A stretch of DNA of 51,095 nt, from contig JACQTO010000097.1 in the NCBI GenBank assembly GCA_016210745.1, positions 1-51,095 of the forward strand. Reading direction: 5' to 3'. Source of the DNA: Betaproteobacteria bacterium (GTDB lineage Bacteria; Pseudomonadota; Gammaproteobacteria; Burkholderiales; SG8-39). The stretch's first letter is position 1. Every line of letters begins with the position of its first letter. The notes under the pieces are model-generated. The model ran no database searches and was not told the DNA's origin. It was given only the letters and a program-made list of their open reading frames with translations. Shown here in pieces: positions 16,554-25,921 of the stretch. Both the position numbers and the translations under genes were made by a program.

Positions 16554-17928
16554 CCCGATCCGCGGGCGCAAACCCAAGGTAGGCCCAACGGTCGGGTTTG
16601 TCTCGCTTGGTTGCCCCAAGGCGTTGGTCGATTCCGAACGCATCTTGACGCAGTTGCGCGCCGAAGGCTACGGTCTGTCGCTTTCCTACCAGGGTGCTGA
16701 CGTGGTGATCGTCAATACCTGCGGGTTCATCGATGCTGCTGTTCAGGAGTCGCTGCAGGCCATCGGCGAAGCGCTGGAGGAAAACGGCAGGGTCATCGTC
16801 ACCGGGTGCCTCGGCGCGAAAGCCGACGTGGTGAAAAGAGCACACCCGCGAGTGCTTGCCGTCACCGGGCCGCACGCCCTCGAGGAAGTCATGGCGGCCG
16901 TGCACTCGCAGCTGCCCAGGCCGCACGACCCCTTCATCGACTTGGTGCCGCCGGCCGGGATCAAGCTTACCCCGCGGCACTACGCCTATCTGAAAATCTC
17001 CGAAGGCTGCAATCATCGCTGCACGTTCTGCATCATCCCGGCGCTGCGCGGGGACCTCGTCAGCCGGCCATCCGGAGAGGTAATGCGCGAGGCGGAGGCC
17101 CTGGTGGCATCCGGCGTGAAGGAACTCCTCATTGTTTCGCAGGACACCAGCGCCTATGGTGTCGACCTGAAATACCGAACCGGCTTCTGGGGTGGGCGAC
17201 CGTTGAAGACGCGGCTGCGCGAACTCGCAGCCGCGCTTGGAAACCTGGGCGTCTGGGTCAGGCTGCACTACGTGTACCCCTATCCGCATGTCGATGAAGT
17301 CGTCGCGTTGATGGCGGAGGGCAAGATACTTCCGTATCTGGACGTACCCTTCCAGCATTCCAGTGGGCGCATTCTCCGGCTCATGAAACGGCCGGCAAGC
17401 GCTGAAGACAATTTGGCGCGCATTCGCGCCTGGCGGTCCGTGTGCCCGGACATCACCATCCGCAGCACTTTCATCGCGGGTTTCCCGGGCGAGACGGAAG
17501 CCGAGTTCCGCGAACTGCTGGATTTTCTCGAACAGGCCCAACTCGACCGCGTCGGTTGCTTCGCCTACTCGCCGGTCGAGGGCGCGCGGGCGAACGAATT
17601 GCCCGACCCAGTGCCCTCTGCAGTGCGCGAGGAGCGCCGCGCGCGCCTGATGCAGCTTCAGGAAAAAATCAGTGCGCGGCGCCTGGCGCGCAAAGTCGGT
17701 TCGACCCTGCGCGTGTTGGTCGACGCAGTGACGCCGAAGGGCGCCATTGGGCGCTCCGCCGGCGACGCGCCGGAAATCGACGGCGTGGTCCACATCGACG
17801 GTGGCGGCAACCTGAAACCGGGTGATTTCGTCGAAGTGAAGGTGGCCCGTTCCGATACCCATGATCTTTGGGCACGGTGCGTCGCGACGCGGACGCGCAC
17901 GCGCAAGCACGTGTTGCAGGTGGAATGA
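16510..17928 (+). CDS. rimO: Ribosomal protein uS12 methylthiotransferase RimO
   Basis: RimO is a radical-SAM enzyme that methylthiolates an Asp of ribosomal protein S12. It shows the UPF0004 domain ([32 protein letters not shown], giving three cluster Cys), the radical SAM CxxxCxxC motif ([16 protein letters not shown]) and a C-terminal TRAM domain ([14 protein letters not shown] to VEVKVARS). I keep ATG 16510; ATG 16528 is an in-frame alternative nearer the family length. Either start lies inside the phaR 3' end, so translation is probably coupled to phaR. Confidence 0.95.
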   Translation: MVPNKAMPTAKRRPDPIRGRKPKVGPTVGFVSLGCPKALVDSERILTQLRAEGYGLSLSYQGADVVIVNTCGFIDAAVQESLQAIGEALEENGRVIVTGCLGAKADVVKRAHPRVLAVTGPHALEEVMAAVHSQLPRPHDPFIDLVPPAGIKLTPRHYAYLKISEGCNHRCTFCIIPALRGDLVSRPSGEVMREAEALVASGVKELLIVSQDTSAYGVDLKYRTGFWGGRPLKTRLRELAAALGNLGVWVRLHYVYPYPHVDEVVALMAEGKILPYLDVPFQHSSGRILRLMKRPASAEDNLARIRAWRSVCPDITIRSTFIAGFPGETEAEFRELLDFLEQAQLDRVGCFAYSPVEGARANELPDPVPSAVREERRARLMQLQEKISARRLARKVGSTLRVLVDAVTPKGAIGRSAGDAPEIDGVVHIDGGGNLKPGDFVEVKVARSDTHDLWARCVATRTRTRKHVLQVE

Positions 17929-18033
17929 TCTTGAACCAAGAAGAAAACAGGGGCGAAAGTCTTGTTTGCCTGGCTCCGCGATTTTCGGGGCCCTCCGTGG
18001 CGCAAGGGATTGATTTTTTACTAGGAGAATCGA

Positions 18034-19218
18034 ATGGCTCAGCGCGAAGTAGTGGTAGTGAGCGGTGTGCGCACCGCGATCGGTGATTTTGGCGGTTCGC
18101 TCAAGGATTTCCCGCCGACCAAACTCGGAGCAATCTGCGTTCGCGAGGCGGTGTCCCGCGCCGCGATCGACCCGGCGAGGTTCGGGCACGTCGTCTTCGG
18201 CAGCGTGATTCACGGCGAAGCGCGCGACATGTATCTATCGCGGGTTGCGGCGCTCGACGGCGGGTTGCCGGTCGGTACGCCGTGTTTGACGGTCAACCGA
18301 CTGTGCGGCAGCGGCCTGCAGGCCATCGTGTCGGCGACGCAGCATATTCTCCTGGGGGATTGCGATGTGGCGCTCGCCGGGGGCGCCGAAAGCATGAGCA
18401 GAGCCGCGTATTTCATGCCGGCCGCACGCTGGGGCCAGCGCATGGGCGACGCGCCGGTGATCGACGCGATGAACGCCGCGCTGCACGATCCGTTCGGGCA
18501 CGGGCATATGGGGGTCACCGCCGAGAACATCGCCGCCAAGTACGGCATTACGCGCGAAGAGCAGGATGCGTTCGCTATAGAGAGCCACCGGCGCGCCGCC
18601 AAGGCGCTCTCGGCAGGCCACTTCAAGAGCCAGATTGTCCCGGTCGAGGTAAAGACGAAGAAGGCAACGGTGAATTTCGATACCGACGAGCACGTGCGCC
18701 TCGAAGTGAAAATCGAGGACATGCAAAAGTTGAAGCCCGCGTTCAAGAAAGACGGCACGGTGACCGCCGGCAACGCCTCCGGACTCAATGACGCGGCGGC
18801 CGCAGTGGTGCTGATGGAGCGCAGCGCCGCGGAGAAGCAGGGTGTTAAGCCCATCGCGCGGCTGGTTGCCTACTCGCACGCTGCCGTGGAGCCGCAATTG
18901 ATGGGATTGGGTCCGATCCCCGCGGTGAAGCAAGTGTTCGAAAAGGCGCGTCTCAAGCCCGCCGACATGGACGTTATCGAATCCAATGAAGCCTTTGCAG
19001 TCCAGGCTATGGCCGTCACACGCGATCTCGGCCTCGACCCGGCCAAGGTCAATCCGAACGGCGGGGCCGTCGCGCTAGGCCACCCGATCGGCGCGACCGG
19101 AGCGATTGTGACGGTGAAGGCGCTCTACGAGTTGCAGCGCGCGGGCAAGCGTTACGCGCTGGTGACCATGTGCATCGGCGGCGGGCAGGGTATCGCCGCG
19201 ATATTCGAGCGCGTATAG
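18034..19218 (+). CDS. phaA: Acetyl-CoA C-acetyltransferase (beta-ketothiolase)
   Basis: The 394-aa thiolase condenses two acetyl-CoA to acetoacetyl-CoA, the first step of PHB synthesis. It carries the acyl-accepting Cys (~91) in NRLCGSGLQAIVSA, the GHPIGATGA catalytic His near residue 350, and the second Cys (~380) in CIGGGQGIAAI. TAGGAGA lies just upstream of the ATG. It is placed after rimO rather than beside phaC, but still inside the PHB block, which supports PHB use. A BktB-like substrate range or a degradative role cannot be excluded from sequence. Confidence 0.92.
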   Translation: MAQREVVVVSGVRTAIGDFGGSLKDFPPTKLGAICVREAVSRAAIDPARFGHVVFGSVIHGEARDMYLSRVAALDGGLPVGTPCLTVNRLCGSGLQAIVSATQHILLGDCDVALAGGAESMSRAAYFMPAARWGQRMGDAPVIDAMNAALHDPFGHGHMGVTAENIAAKYGITREEQDAFAIESHRRAAKALSAGHFKSQIVPVEVKTKKATVNFDTDEHVRLEVKIEDMQKLKPAFKKDGTVTAGNASGLNDAAAAVVLMERSAAEKQGVKPIARLVAYSHAAVEPQLMGLGPIPAVKQVFEKARLKPADMDVIESNEAFAVQAMAVTRDLGLDPAKVNPNGGAVALGHPIGATGAIVTVKALYELQRAGKRYALVTMCIGGGQGIAAIFERV

Positions 19219-19746
19219 CGTCCGAGGCGCGAAGCGCGCAAGAGGATGATGGGATCCGGGGCCCGCGCCTTCCGGCGCGCGCGGGTGGCGCCAACGGTGC
19301 TACGGTGCGCGGAAAGTCGGCTGAGATCAATGACGGGGGTAAAGCGGTGGGGTAAAGCCGTTGCTCCTCTCCGGTCATTGTTGTAGATTAGTAGCTAGGC
19401 AATAAATTCCCTTCTAGATCCCGCTGATCTCCTGGGGCGCGGGCATCTGGAATGGATATAAGAGCGACAATGCTCGATCCAGGAATCAGCACAGGGTCCC
19501 TCCGCAGGGCCTGCCGATGTGGCGTTGCATGGCGGGGGGGAAAGGGTCTCCTATCCCTCGCGTTCTTGCCGATGCTCGGCTTCGTGAGCGGCCATGCGCT
19601 CGCCGACACGGCGGTATTCATGTCCGAATTGTTGTTTCGATTCGTGGTACGCACGAGAAGCAATGGACTCGTCAACCGCTGTCCGCGGCACCCGCGCGTT
19701 TGCGAGACGATGAAGAAAAGGGAATCCTGCTAATCGCTAGGTCTTG
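19219..19746. other. 528-nt intergenic region without a supported gene
   Basis: A GC-rich hairpin candidate follows the thiolase stop (CCCGCGCC/GGCGCG at ~19262-19279) and could terminate the PHB unit. A 93-codon plus-strand frame at 19452-19733 includes a signal-peptide-like segment (LSLAFLPMLGFVSGHALA) but has a weak ribosome site and an arginine-rich, non-conserved-looking remainder. I do not call it a gene. No repeat shared with other gaps was seen. Confidence 0.4.
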
Positions 19747-21543
19747 ATGGAACACGGCAACCCACTGCTGGTTCAAGCGGCGATCTACTTTGCGTCGGCG
19801 GTTATCGCCGTGCTGATCGCGCAGCGCCTTGGCCTGGGTTCCGTGGCCGGCTACCTGCTCGCCGGAATCGCCATTGGACCGTGGGGTCTCAAGGTCGTGG
19901 GTAACATTCAGGACATACGCGCGTTTGCCGAACTCGGCGTGGTGTTCCTGCTGTTCGTGATTGGGCTCGAACTCGAGCCCAAGCGGCTGTGGAGCATGCG
20001 CGGGCGCCTGCTCGGCCTGGGGTTGTCGCAGGTGCTCGGTTCGATTGCGGCGCTCGCGGCCCTCGGCTGGGCGTTCGGCATCGATGCGCGGGTGGCGATC
20101 ATCGGCGCCATGGCGCTATCGCTATCATCGACTGCCTTGGCGTTGCAGCCGCTCTCCGAGCGCGGCGGGCTCTCGAGCCAGGGCGGACAGGCCACGTTCG
20201 CGGTGCTGCTGTTCCAGGATCTCGCCGTGATTCCGATGCTGGCCCTGTTGCCGCTGTTAGGGACTGCTGGCAAAACTGCGCAAGTCTCCTGGCACGATTT
20301 GGCCTATCCCGGCGTGGCGGTAGCGGCGACCTTGGTGCTCGGCCACTATCTCGCGCGCCCGATATTCAGGCACATTGCGCGCACCAAGCTGCGCGAGATC
20401 TTCACCGCATTTGCGCTTTTGCTGGTGCTCGGAATCGCGCTCGGCTACGAGGCTGCCGGGCTTTCCATGGCCCTGGGAGCGTTCCTTGCCGGGGTGCTGC
20501 TCGCCGAGTCCGAATACCGGCACGAGATCGAGGCGGCGGTTGAGCCGTTCAAGGGGCTGCTGCTCGGGCTGTTCTTCATCGCGGTGGGCATGGGAGTGGA
20601 TTTCGGCGTGCTGCTCAAGGCGCCGCTCACAGTGCTCGGCATCATCCTCGGCCTGTTCATCGGCAAGGCTGCGGTGCTTTGGATGCTCGCGCGGCTTGCC
20701 CGCATTCCCGCTTCGGAGCAGCCGCTGTTCGTACTGCTGCTTTCGCAGGGCGGCGAGTTCGCGTTCGTACTGCTCGGGGCCGGCGTGGCGGGGGCGGCGC
20801 TGGCCAACGAGACTGCGCAGGCCCTCATCCTCGCGGTCGCGCTTTCCATGCTGGCGACGCCGTTCGTGCTCGTCCTGCACGACCGGCTGCTCGACCGGTA
20901 CTTCGCCGGAAGGGCAACCCGTCGCGCCGCCGAGACGCCGCAGCCGAGCAAGGTCATCCTTGCGGGTTTGGGCCGCATAGGGCAGGTGGTGGCGCGTCTT
21001 CTCAACGCGAGCGGCTACCAGCCCACCGTGCTCGACGACGACCCCGATCATGTCGAGGAATGCCGCAAGTTCGGTTTCCGCGTGTTCTACGGCGACGCCA
21101 CGAGACTCGATCTGCTGCACGCTGCCGGCGCGGCGAGCGCGAGACTGCTGATCATCACCCTTGATGACGCTGCTGCGACCATCAAGCTCGCACGCATCGC
21201 GAAGAAGCATTTCCCGCGGCTGCGCATTGTCGCGCGCGTCCACGACATGCAGAATTTGTTCGAGCTACGCGATATCGGCGTGACGATAATGGAGCGCGAG
21301 ACCTGGCTTTCCGCACTGAAGCTCGGCGAGCGCGCGCTCGCCGAGGTGAGCGGCGACCACGAGCTGGCGGCGCGCGCAGCGGAGCGCTTCGCGGAGCACG
21401 ACCGCGAGGTGGTGGCGAAGCTCTACGACGTGCACTGCGGTGCGCCGGACTCGCTCGTGGATGTGTCGAACCAGCTGCGTGACCAGCTCGCGCGTACGCT
21501 CCAGGCCGAGGCCGTGCAGCCGCGGCTCGGTAAGTCCGACTAG
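19747..21543 (+). CDS. Kef-type monovalent cation:proton antiporter with RCK domain
   Basis: The 598-aa inner-membrane protein has an Na/H-exchanger domain of about 12 helices (~1-380) and a C-terminal RCK/TrkA-N nucleotide-binding domain (~400-515: VILAGLGRIGQVVARLLN, the GxGxxG fold, then FGDAT-like YGDATRLDLL). This is the KefB/KefC architecture: potassium efflux gated by ligands or electrophile stress. ATG 19747 is preferred to TTG 19744. No kefF/kefG ancillary gene is adjacent. After the RCK domain there is a short tail (EHDREVVAKLYD) whose role I cannot assign. Confidence 0.88.
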   Translation: MEHGNPLLVQAAIYFASAVIAVLIAQRLGLGSVAGYLLAGIAIGPWGLKVVGNIQDIRAFAELGVVFLLFVIGLELEPKRLWSMRGRLLGLGLSQVLGSIAALAALGWAFGIDARVAIIGAMALSLSSTALALQPLSERGGLSSQGGQATFAVLLFQDLAVIPMLALLPLLGTAGKTAQVSWHDLAYPGVAVAATLVLGHYLARPIFRHIARTKLREIFTAFALLLVLGIALGYEAAGLSMALGAFLAGVLLAESEYRHEIEAAVEPFKGLLLGLFFIAVGMGVDFGVLLKAPLTVLGIILGLFIGKAAVLWMLARLARIPASEQPLFVLLLSQGGEFAFVLLGAGVAGAALANETAQALILAVALSMLATPFVLVLHDRLLDRYFAGRATRRAAETPQPSKVILAGLGRIGQVVARLLNASGYQPTVLDDDPDHVEECRKFGFRVFYGDATRLDLLHAAGAASARLLIITLDDAAATIKLARIAKKHFPRLRIVARVHDMQNLFELRDIGVTIMERETWLSALKLGERALAEVSGDHELAARAAERFAEHDREVVAKLYDVHCGAPDSLVDVSNQLRDQLARTLQAEAVQPRLGKSD

Positions 21544-21669
21544 CGCGGGTACCGCGAAGCGCCGGGCCGGCTCGACGTGGCGCAACAGCGGCACGAACAG
21601 CGGAATGTTGCCGAGCGGGCCGGTAAGCAACAGCAGGATCATGACCGCCGAGACGAACGAGAGATCCAC
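21544..21669 (-). pseudogene. 5' remnant of a YhgN/MarC-family membrane protein gene
   Basis: From GTG 21669 the minus strand encodes VDLSFVSAVMILLLLTGP, then LGNIPLFVPLL and RHVEPARRFAV. This aligns with the N-terminus of the YhgN/SnatA-type MarC family (pattern SAAVLLILIMDPLGNLPIF..LKHTEPKRR). After about 40 codons the homology stops where the convergent antiporter gene ends (21543). The frame simply runs on antisense to that gene, so five of six expected helices are missing. The fragment starts 9 nt after the DMT-permease stop, as if it had been the next gene of that operon before a deletion or rearrangement. The conserved DPLGN is GPLGN here. Confidence 0.6.
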
Positions 21670-21677
21670 GATGGCTG

Positions 21678-22565
21678 CTACTTGGGCGCGTGCCTGTGTG
21701 CGCCATGCTGGCGCTTGAAGATGAAGGCGCCGCTCGCGACTATGATCGCCATGCCGAGCACCGACCAGCGGTCGGGGAGTTCGTCGAAGACCGCATAGCC
21801 CAGACCGATGACCACGACCAGTTGGGAATATACAAAGGGCGCGACTACCGGCGCCGGCGCAAATTGGTACGCCTTGATCATGATGAAGTGGCCCACGCCG
21901 GCCAGAAAGCCCATCAATACAAAAAGGCCTGCATGCATCGGCGTCTGGGGCGTGCTCCAGTAGAACGGCAGCACGAAGGCCATGATCGTTGTTCCGACCA
22001 GTGCCGGGTAAAAGAGCGTGGGCAGGGTCGGATCGACGCCGGCGAGCTTGCGCGTGAGTACCTGAAAGAGAGCGAAACAGGCTGCCGCGCCGAGCGGCAG
22101 CAATGCCGCCCAGGAGAACATCTCGCCTCCTGGTCTGATGATGACCAGAACGCCGGCGAAGCCGCACATCACGGCAAGCCAACTCAACGCATCGACGCGC
22201 TCGCGCAGCATCGGTACCGACAGGGCCGTGATGATCAATGGCGCCAGGAAGCCGATCGCTGACGCGTCGGCTATCGGCATGCGCGCAAGGGCGCTGACGA
22301 AAAACAAGCTCGCCCCCATCAGCACGATGCCGCGGAAAATCTGCACTTTCGGACGGCTGGTGCGCAACAGGCCGAGCCTCGACCGCGGCCCCAGTACGAC
22401 GAGCATCAGCAGCGTCTGGAAGGCGAAGCGCGCCCAGACGACGCCCAGCACCGGATAAGTGCTCGAGAGGTACTTGGCCGTCGTGTCGAGGAGCGCGAGG
22501 ATCGTGACGGCAACGATCATCAACAGGATGCCGCGTACGGGGTGCGCTCGGGGGGCCGCGCTCAA
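21678..22565 (-). CDS. DMT-superfamily (EamA/RhaT-like) permease
   Basis: The 295-aa protein has about ten hydrophobic helices in two EamA repeats (first from GILLMIVAVTILALLDTTAKYL, second from LLPLGAAACFALFQVLTRKLAG). It ends in a basic tail (KRQHGAHRHAPK). The start is a TTG directly after the lysS stop (TGA-TTG), implying translational coupling to lysS in the minus-strand run. The substrate is not predictable. A truncated MarC-type fragment follows immediately downstream. Confidence 0.85.
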   Translation of the reverse strand: MSAAPRAHPVRGILLMIVAVTILALLDTTAKYLSSTYPVLGVVWARFAFQTLLMLVVLGPRSRLGLLRTSRPKVQIFRGIVLMGASLFFVSALARMPIADASAIGFLAPLIITALSVPMLRERVDALSWLAVMCGFAGVLVIIRPGGEMFSWAALLPLGAAACFALFQVLTRKLAGVDPTLPTLFYPALVGTTIMAFVLPFYWSTPQTPMHAGLFVLMGFLAGVGHFIMIKAYQFAPAPVVAPFVYSQLVVVIGLGYAVFDELPDRWSVLGMAIIVASGAFIFKRQHGAHRHAPK

Positions 22566-24071
22566 TCAGGTTTCCGGGCGCAGGTGCGGAAACAGCAATA
22601 CGTCGCGAATGGAAGGGCTGTCGGTGAGCAGCATCACCAGGCGGTCGATGCCGATACCCTCGCCGGCGGTCGGCGGCAGTCCGTATTCGAGCGCTCGGAT
22701 ATAGTCGGCGTCATAGTGCATGGCCTCGGCGTCGCCGGCTTCCTTCTGTTTGGCCTGTTCCAGGAAGCGCGCGGCCTGGTCCTCGGGGTCGTTGAGCTCG
22801 GAAAAACCGTTCGCTATCTCGCGGCCGCTGATGTAGAGCTCGAAGCGGTCCGTGACCTGGGGATCGCGGTCGTTGCGCCGCGCCAGCGGCGACACTTCGG
22901 CGGGGTAGTCGACGATGAAAGTCGGCTGCACGAGGTGCTGCTCGGTGGTTTCCTCGAATAGGTGCAACTGCAGCGCGCCAAGACCCGCATTGCGGTGTTT
23001 CGACCAGTCGATTCGACGCCGCTCCAGTGTCTTGATCACTGCGTCGCGCGTGGCGAGATCGGCCTCTGCGATGTCCGGATGGTATTTGCGAATCGCCTCG
23101 CAGGCGTTGAGCCGTTCGAACGATTGTCCGAGGTCGATCACGTGTTCGCCGTATTCGACCTTGGTCGTGCCCAGTACCCGCTCGGCTATGCGGCGCAGCA
23201 GCTCCTCGGTGAAATCCATGAGGTACCGGTAGTCGCGGTAGGCCTCGTAGAACTCCATCATGGTGAATTCCGGATTGTGGCGCGTGGAGATGCCTTCGTT
23301 GCGGAAATTGCGGTTGATCTCGAACACGCGCTCCAAGCCGCCTACCACCAGGCGCTTGAGATAGAGCTCCGGCGCGATGCGCAGGTAGAGCTGCATCTCG
23401 AGCGCGTTGTGATGGGTGACGAAAGGACGCGCCGCGGCCCCGCCCGGGATCGGATGCATCATCGGCGTCTCGACCTCGAGAAACCCCCTGTCCACCATGA
23501 ACATGCGAATTTCCTGGATCACCCGGCTGCGCACCTGGAATACCCGGCGCGTGTCCTCGTTCATCATCAGGTCCACGTAACGCTGGCGGTATTTGCTTTC
23601 CTGGTCCGCGAGGCCGTGGAATTTTTCCGGCAGCGGGCGCAGCGCCTTGGCGAGCAAGCGCAATTCGGTCACGCGCACCGAGAGTTCGCCGGTCCTGGTC
23701 CGGAACAGGGTGCCGCGCGCACCCAGAATGTCGCCAACGTCGAAATGCTTGAATGCCTGGTGGACTGCCGGACCGGCGCTGTCGCTCGCGATGAAGAGCT
23801 GGATGCGGCCGCTCATGTCCTGGATGGTGGCGAAGCTCGCCTTGCCCATCACGCGCTTCAGCATCAAGCGGCCCGCGACCGAAACGCTCACCGCGCTGCG
23901 CTCGAGTTCCTCCCTGTCGGTCTGCCCATGGGCCCCGTGCAGCGTTCCGGCAAGATGCTCGCGCGCGAAATCGTTGGGAAAGGGGTTGCCGATGCGCCTG
24001 AGGTCGCCGAGCTTGGCGCGACGCTCGGCGATGATCTGATTTTCGTCCTGACGCGGGATGTCCTCGGCCAT
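22566..24071 (-). CDS. lysS: Lysyl-tRNA synthetase, class II
   Basis: LysS charges tRNA-Lys. The 501-aa protein has an N-terminal OB-fold anticodon-binding domain (~60-160: [27 protein letters not shown]). The class II catalytic core carries motif 1 ([16 protein letters not shown]), motif 2 ([20 protein letters not shown]) and motif 3 ([20 protein letters not shown]), and it ends [10 protein letters not shown]. It is the last housekeeping gene of the minus-strand rpfE-like/recJ/prfB/lysS run, and its ATG is 22 nt from a large palindrome (24094-24181) that may affect its leader. Confidence 0.97.
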   Translation of the reverse strand: MAEDIPRQDENQIIAERRAKLGDLRRIGNPFPNDFAREHLAGTLHGAHGQTDREELERSAVSVSVAGRLMLKRVMGKASFATIQDMSGRIQLFIASDSAGPAVHQAFKHFDVGDILGARGTLFRTRTGELSVRVTELRLLAKALRPLPEKFHGLADQESKYRQRYVDLMMNEDTRRVFQVRSRVIQEIRMFMVDRGFLEVETPMMHPIPGGAAARPFVTHHNALEMQLYLRIAPELYLKRLVVGGLERVFEINRNFRNEGISTRHNPEFTMMEFYEAYRDYRYLMDFTEELLRRIAERVLGTTKVEYGEHVIDLGQSFERLNACEAIRKYHPDIAEADLATRDAVIKTLERRRIDWSKHRNAGLGALQLHLFEETTEQHLVQPTFIVDYPAEVSPLARRNDRDPQVTDRFELYISGREIANGFSELNDPEDQAARFLEQAKQKEAGDAEAMHYDADYIRALEYGLPPTAGEGIGIDRLVMLLTDSPSIRDVLLFPHLRPET

Positions 24072-24093
24072 AAATTACTCCCTAAGCCGGCAG

Positions 24094-24181
24094 AACAAAA
24101 TGGGGTCAGAGTAACATTTCATCAAAGCAATCCGAGCTGGCTTGATGCTCCTGGGAAATGTTACTCTGACCCCATTTTGTT
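24094..24181. repeat. RAYT/REP-like palindrome with 27-nt perfect arms
   Basis: Arms 24094-24120 and 24155-24181 are perfect inverted repeats containing TGGGGTCAGAGTAACATTT, with a 34-nt loop that has its own short stem (ATCAAaGC/GC-TTGAT). The GGGGTCAGAGTAA core is, from memory, widespread next to REP-associated tyrosine transposases. No transposase is present here, so this would be a non-autonomous copy. Confidence 0.75.
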
Positions 24182-24225
24182 CGTTGCCGTTATCGAGACC
24201 TAGCCAAATATATTTGAAATTTGGC

Positions 24226-24428
24226 TTCCAGTGTTGCGATGTTGCGCGGACGAAAAGGCCGTCCGCGCGGATCGCCGATTATGCGCGGATGAAAAAACCA
24301 TCCGCGCACAATCGACGATCTCATATGAAAACGCCAGGCCGTCCGAGCCGTTATCCGTAACCGGGCTTTCAGTACGGATGTTTTCTATCCGTGCTGAAAA
24401 CCCGGTTGGCGCGCGCAGCGCGCAAGGT
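24226..24428 (+). repeat. Family A multi-hairpin element, copy 1
   Basis: Four palindromes stand in a row. Hairpin 1 is GCGCGGACG/CGTCCGCGC (24245-24269). Hairpin 2 has arms of about 22 nt (24271-24292/24300-24321) with two mismatches. Hairpin 3 has 21-nt arms (24360-24380/24388-24408). The last is a GC-only palindrome at ~24410-24425. The element recurs inverted at 25922-26103. It fills the prfB-lysS gap. Confidence 0.8.
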
Positions 24429-24497
24429 CGCGGTCGGCTGCCTGACCGTCGATTTCATAGCAGGACAAATATTTGTTGAAGTGCTTCTGTTCAACAT

Positions 24498-25602
24498 CTA
24501 AACGCCCTGCTTGAGGCTCGCGCTGATGAAATCGTCGAGGTCGCCGTCGAGCACGCCTTGAGTATTGCCGATCTCCACGCCGGTCCGCAGGTCTTTGATC
24601 CGCGACTGGTCGAGCACGTAAGAGCGGATCTGATGGCCCCAGCCGATGTCGGTCTTGGAATCCTCCAGCTTCTGCTGTTCTTCCTGGCGCTTGCGCAATT
24701 CGAGCTCGTACAGGCGCGCTTTGAGCATATCCATCGCGACCGCGCGATTCCGATGCTGCGATCGATCGCTCTGGCACTGCACCACGATGTTGGTGGGCAG
24801 GTGCGTAATGCGCACCGCCGAATCGGTCTTGTTGATGTGCTGGCCGCCGGCGCCCGAAGCGCGGTAGGTGTCGATGCGAAGGTCGGCCGGATTGATTTCC
24901 ACCTGGATGCTTTCGTCGACTTCGGGGTACACGAATATGCTGGCGAACGACGTGTGGCGGCGCGCATTCGAATCGAACGGAGACTTGCGCACCAGCCGGT
25001 GCACTCCGTTCTCCGTGCGCAAATGGCCGTAGGCATAGTCGCCCGAAATCTTGAGCGTGGCGCTCTTGATCCCGGCCACCTCGCCCTCGGACTCCTCCAT
25101 GACTTCCACTTGGTAGCCCTTGCGTTCGCAATAACGGACGTACATGCGCTCCAGCATGCGCGCCCAGTCCTGCGCCTCGGTGCCGCCTGAACCGGCCTGG
25201 ATGTCCATGAAGCAGTTGGCCGGATCGAGTGGATTGGAAAACATGCGCCGGAATTCCAGGCCCGCGATAGTTCGCTCCACGCCTGCGGTGTCGCCCTCGA
25301 TCGCGACCAGCGTGGCGTCGTCGGACTCGGTACGCGCCAGCTCGAACAGCTCGGTAGCGTCGCGCAGCCGGCCGCTCACGTCCGTAAGCATGGCGACGAC
25401 ACCTTCCAACTGTTTCTTTTCCCGCCCCAGCTCCTGCGCGCGCCGACTGTCTTCCCAGATCTTCGGGTTTTCCAGTTCGCGCGCGACCTCGTTCAGGCGC
25501 GTGCGCTTCCCATCGAAGTCAAAGATACCTCCGCAGTTCTCGCTCGCGCGCGGCGAGGTCGGCGAGCGAACCGGCGATGAGGTTGATGCGTTCTGGTTCC
25601 AT
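24498..25602 (-). CDS. prfB: Peptide chain release factor 2, with programmed +1 frameshift
   Basis: RF2 terminates at UGA and UAA. Translation starts at ATG 25602 ([25 protein letters not shown]), meets an in-frame TGA at 25521-25519 after 27 codons, and must shift +1 on CTT to continue as LDFDGKRT. The coding path is therefore 25602-25522 joined to 25520-24498, about 367 aa. The body shows the SPF anticodon-like tripeptide ([13 protein letters not shown]) and GGQ ([14 protein letters not shown]), which contacts the peptidyl-transferase centre. It lies downstream of recJ and the KTSC gene. Confidence 0.96.
25518..25533 (-). promoter_or_regulatory. prfB: RF2 autoregulatory frameshift site
   Basis: On the minus strand the site reads CGGAGGTATCTTTGAC: an internal Shine-Dalgarno (CGGAGG, 25533-25528), the slippery CTT, then the in-frame stop TGA followed by C. 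This has the spacing and context of the E. coli site. Low RF2 lets the stop pause and shift, so RF2 sets its own level. Confidence 0.95.
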
Positions 25603-25692
25603 TGCAATTCCGGGGTGACTTGAGCGCACCATTATACTTGGTCGCGCCTCCATCCCGGGTTCGGACAGCCGGTCGAGGACCGGGGGCGTGGA

Positions 25693-25902
25693 CTACCGGC
25701 GCCGGCTGGGGTAGTCGTCGGCGATCTTGTCCTCGAAGAACGCGACCGGCGATGGCGCGGCCATGAACGCGCGATGCACTTCGGGGGAAACGCCGCTGTA
25801 GACGAGCAGCTTGCCGTCGTTGAATTCGACCTCGAGCTGCTGCGATTTGGCGTCATAGCCAACCGCGCGGATCTTGCTCGAGCTGATGCGTTTTCTTTCC
25901 AT
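25693..25902 (-). CDS. KTSC-domain small protein
   Basis: The 69-aa protein starts at ATG 25902, five nt after GGAGGAA. It is almost entirely a KTSC domain (SSSKIRAVGYDAKSQQLEVEF, then VYSGVSPEVHRAFMAAPSP and FFEDKIADDYP). The domain often sits at the C-terminus of LysRS-like or phage-associated proteins or stands alone, and its function is not known. Here it lies between recJ and prfB on the same strand, with a family A repeat just upstream. The frame runs on upstream through that repeat, but this is not coding. Confidence 0.8.
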   Translation of the reverse strand: MERKRISSSKIRAVGYDAKSQQLEVEFNDGKLLVYSGVSPEVHRAFMAAPSPVAFFEDKIADDYPSRRR

Positions 25903-25921
25903 GGGTTCCTCCGACAAACGG

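Noticed and set aside
19452..19733. 93-codon ORF with a signal-peptide-like stretch
   Set aside because: The hydrophobic segment is internal, the start has no good ribosome site, the rest is Arg/Cys-rich, and two other frames are also open over the same span.
24231..24479. Small ORFs inside the family A copies with similar peptides (e.g. SVRMFSIRAENPVGARSAQ) in both
   Set aside because: The similarity comes from the repeated DNA; the frames are interrupted differently in the two copies, and stem changes follow base pairing, not codons.
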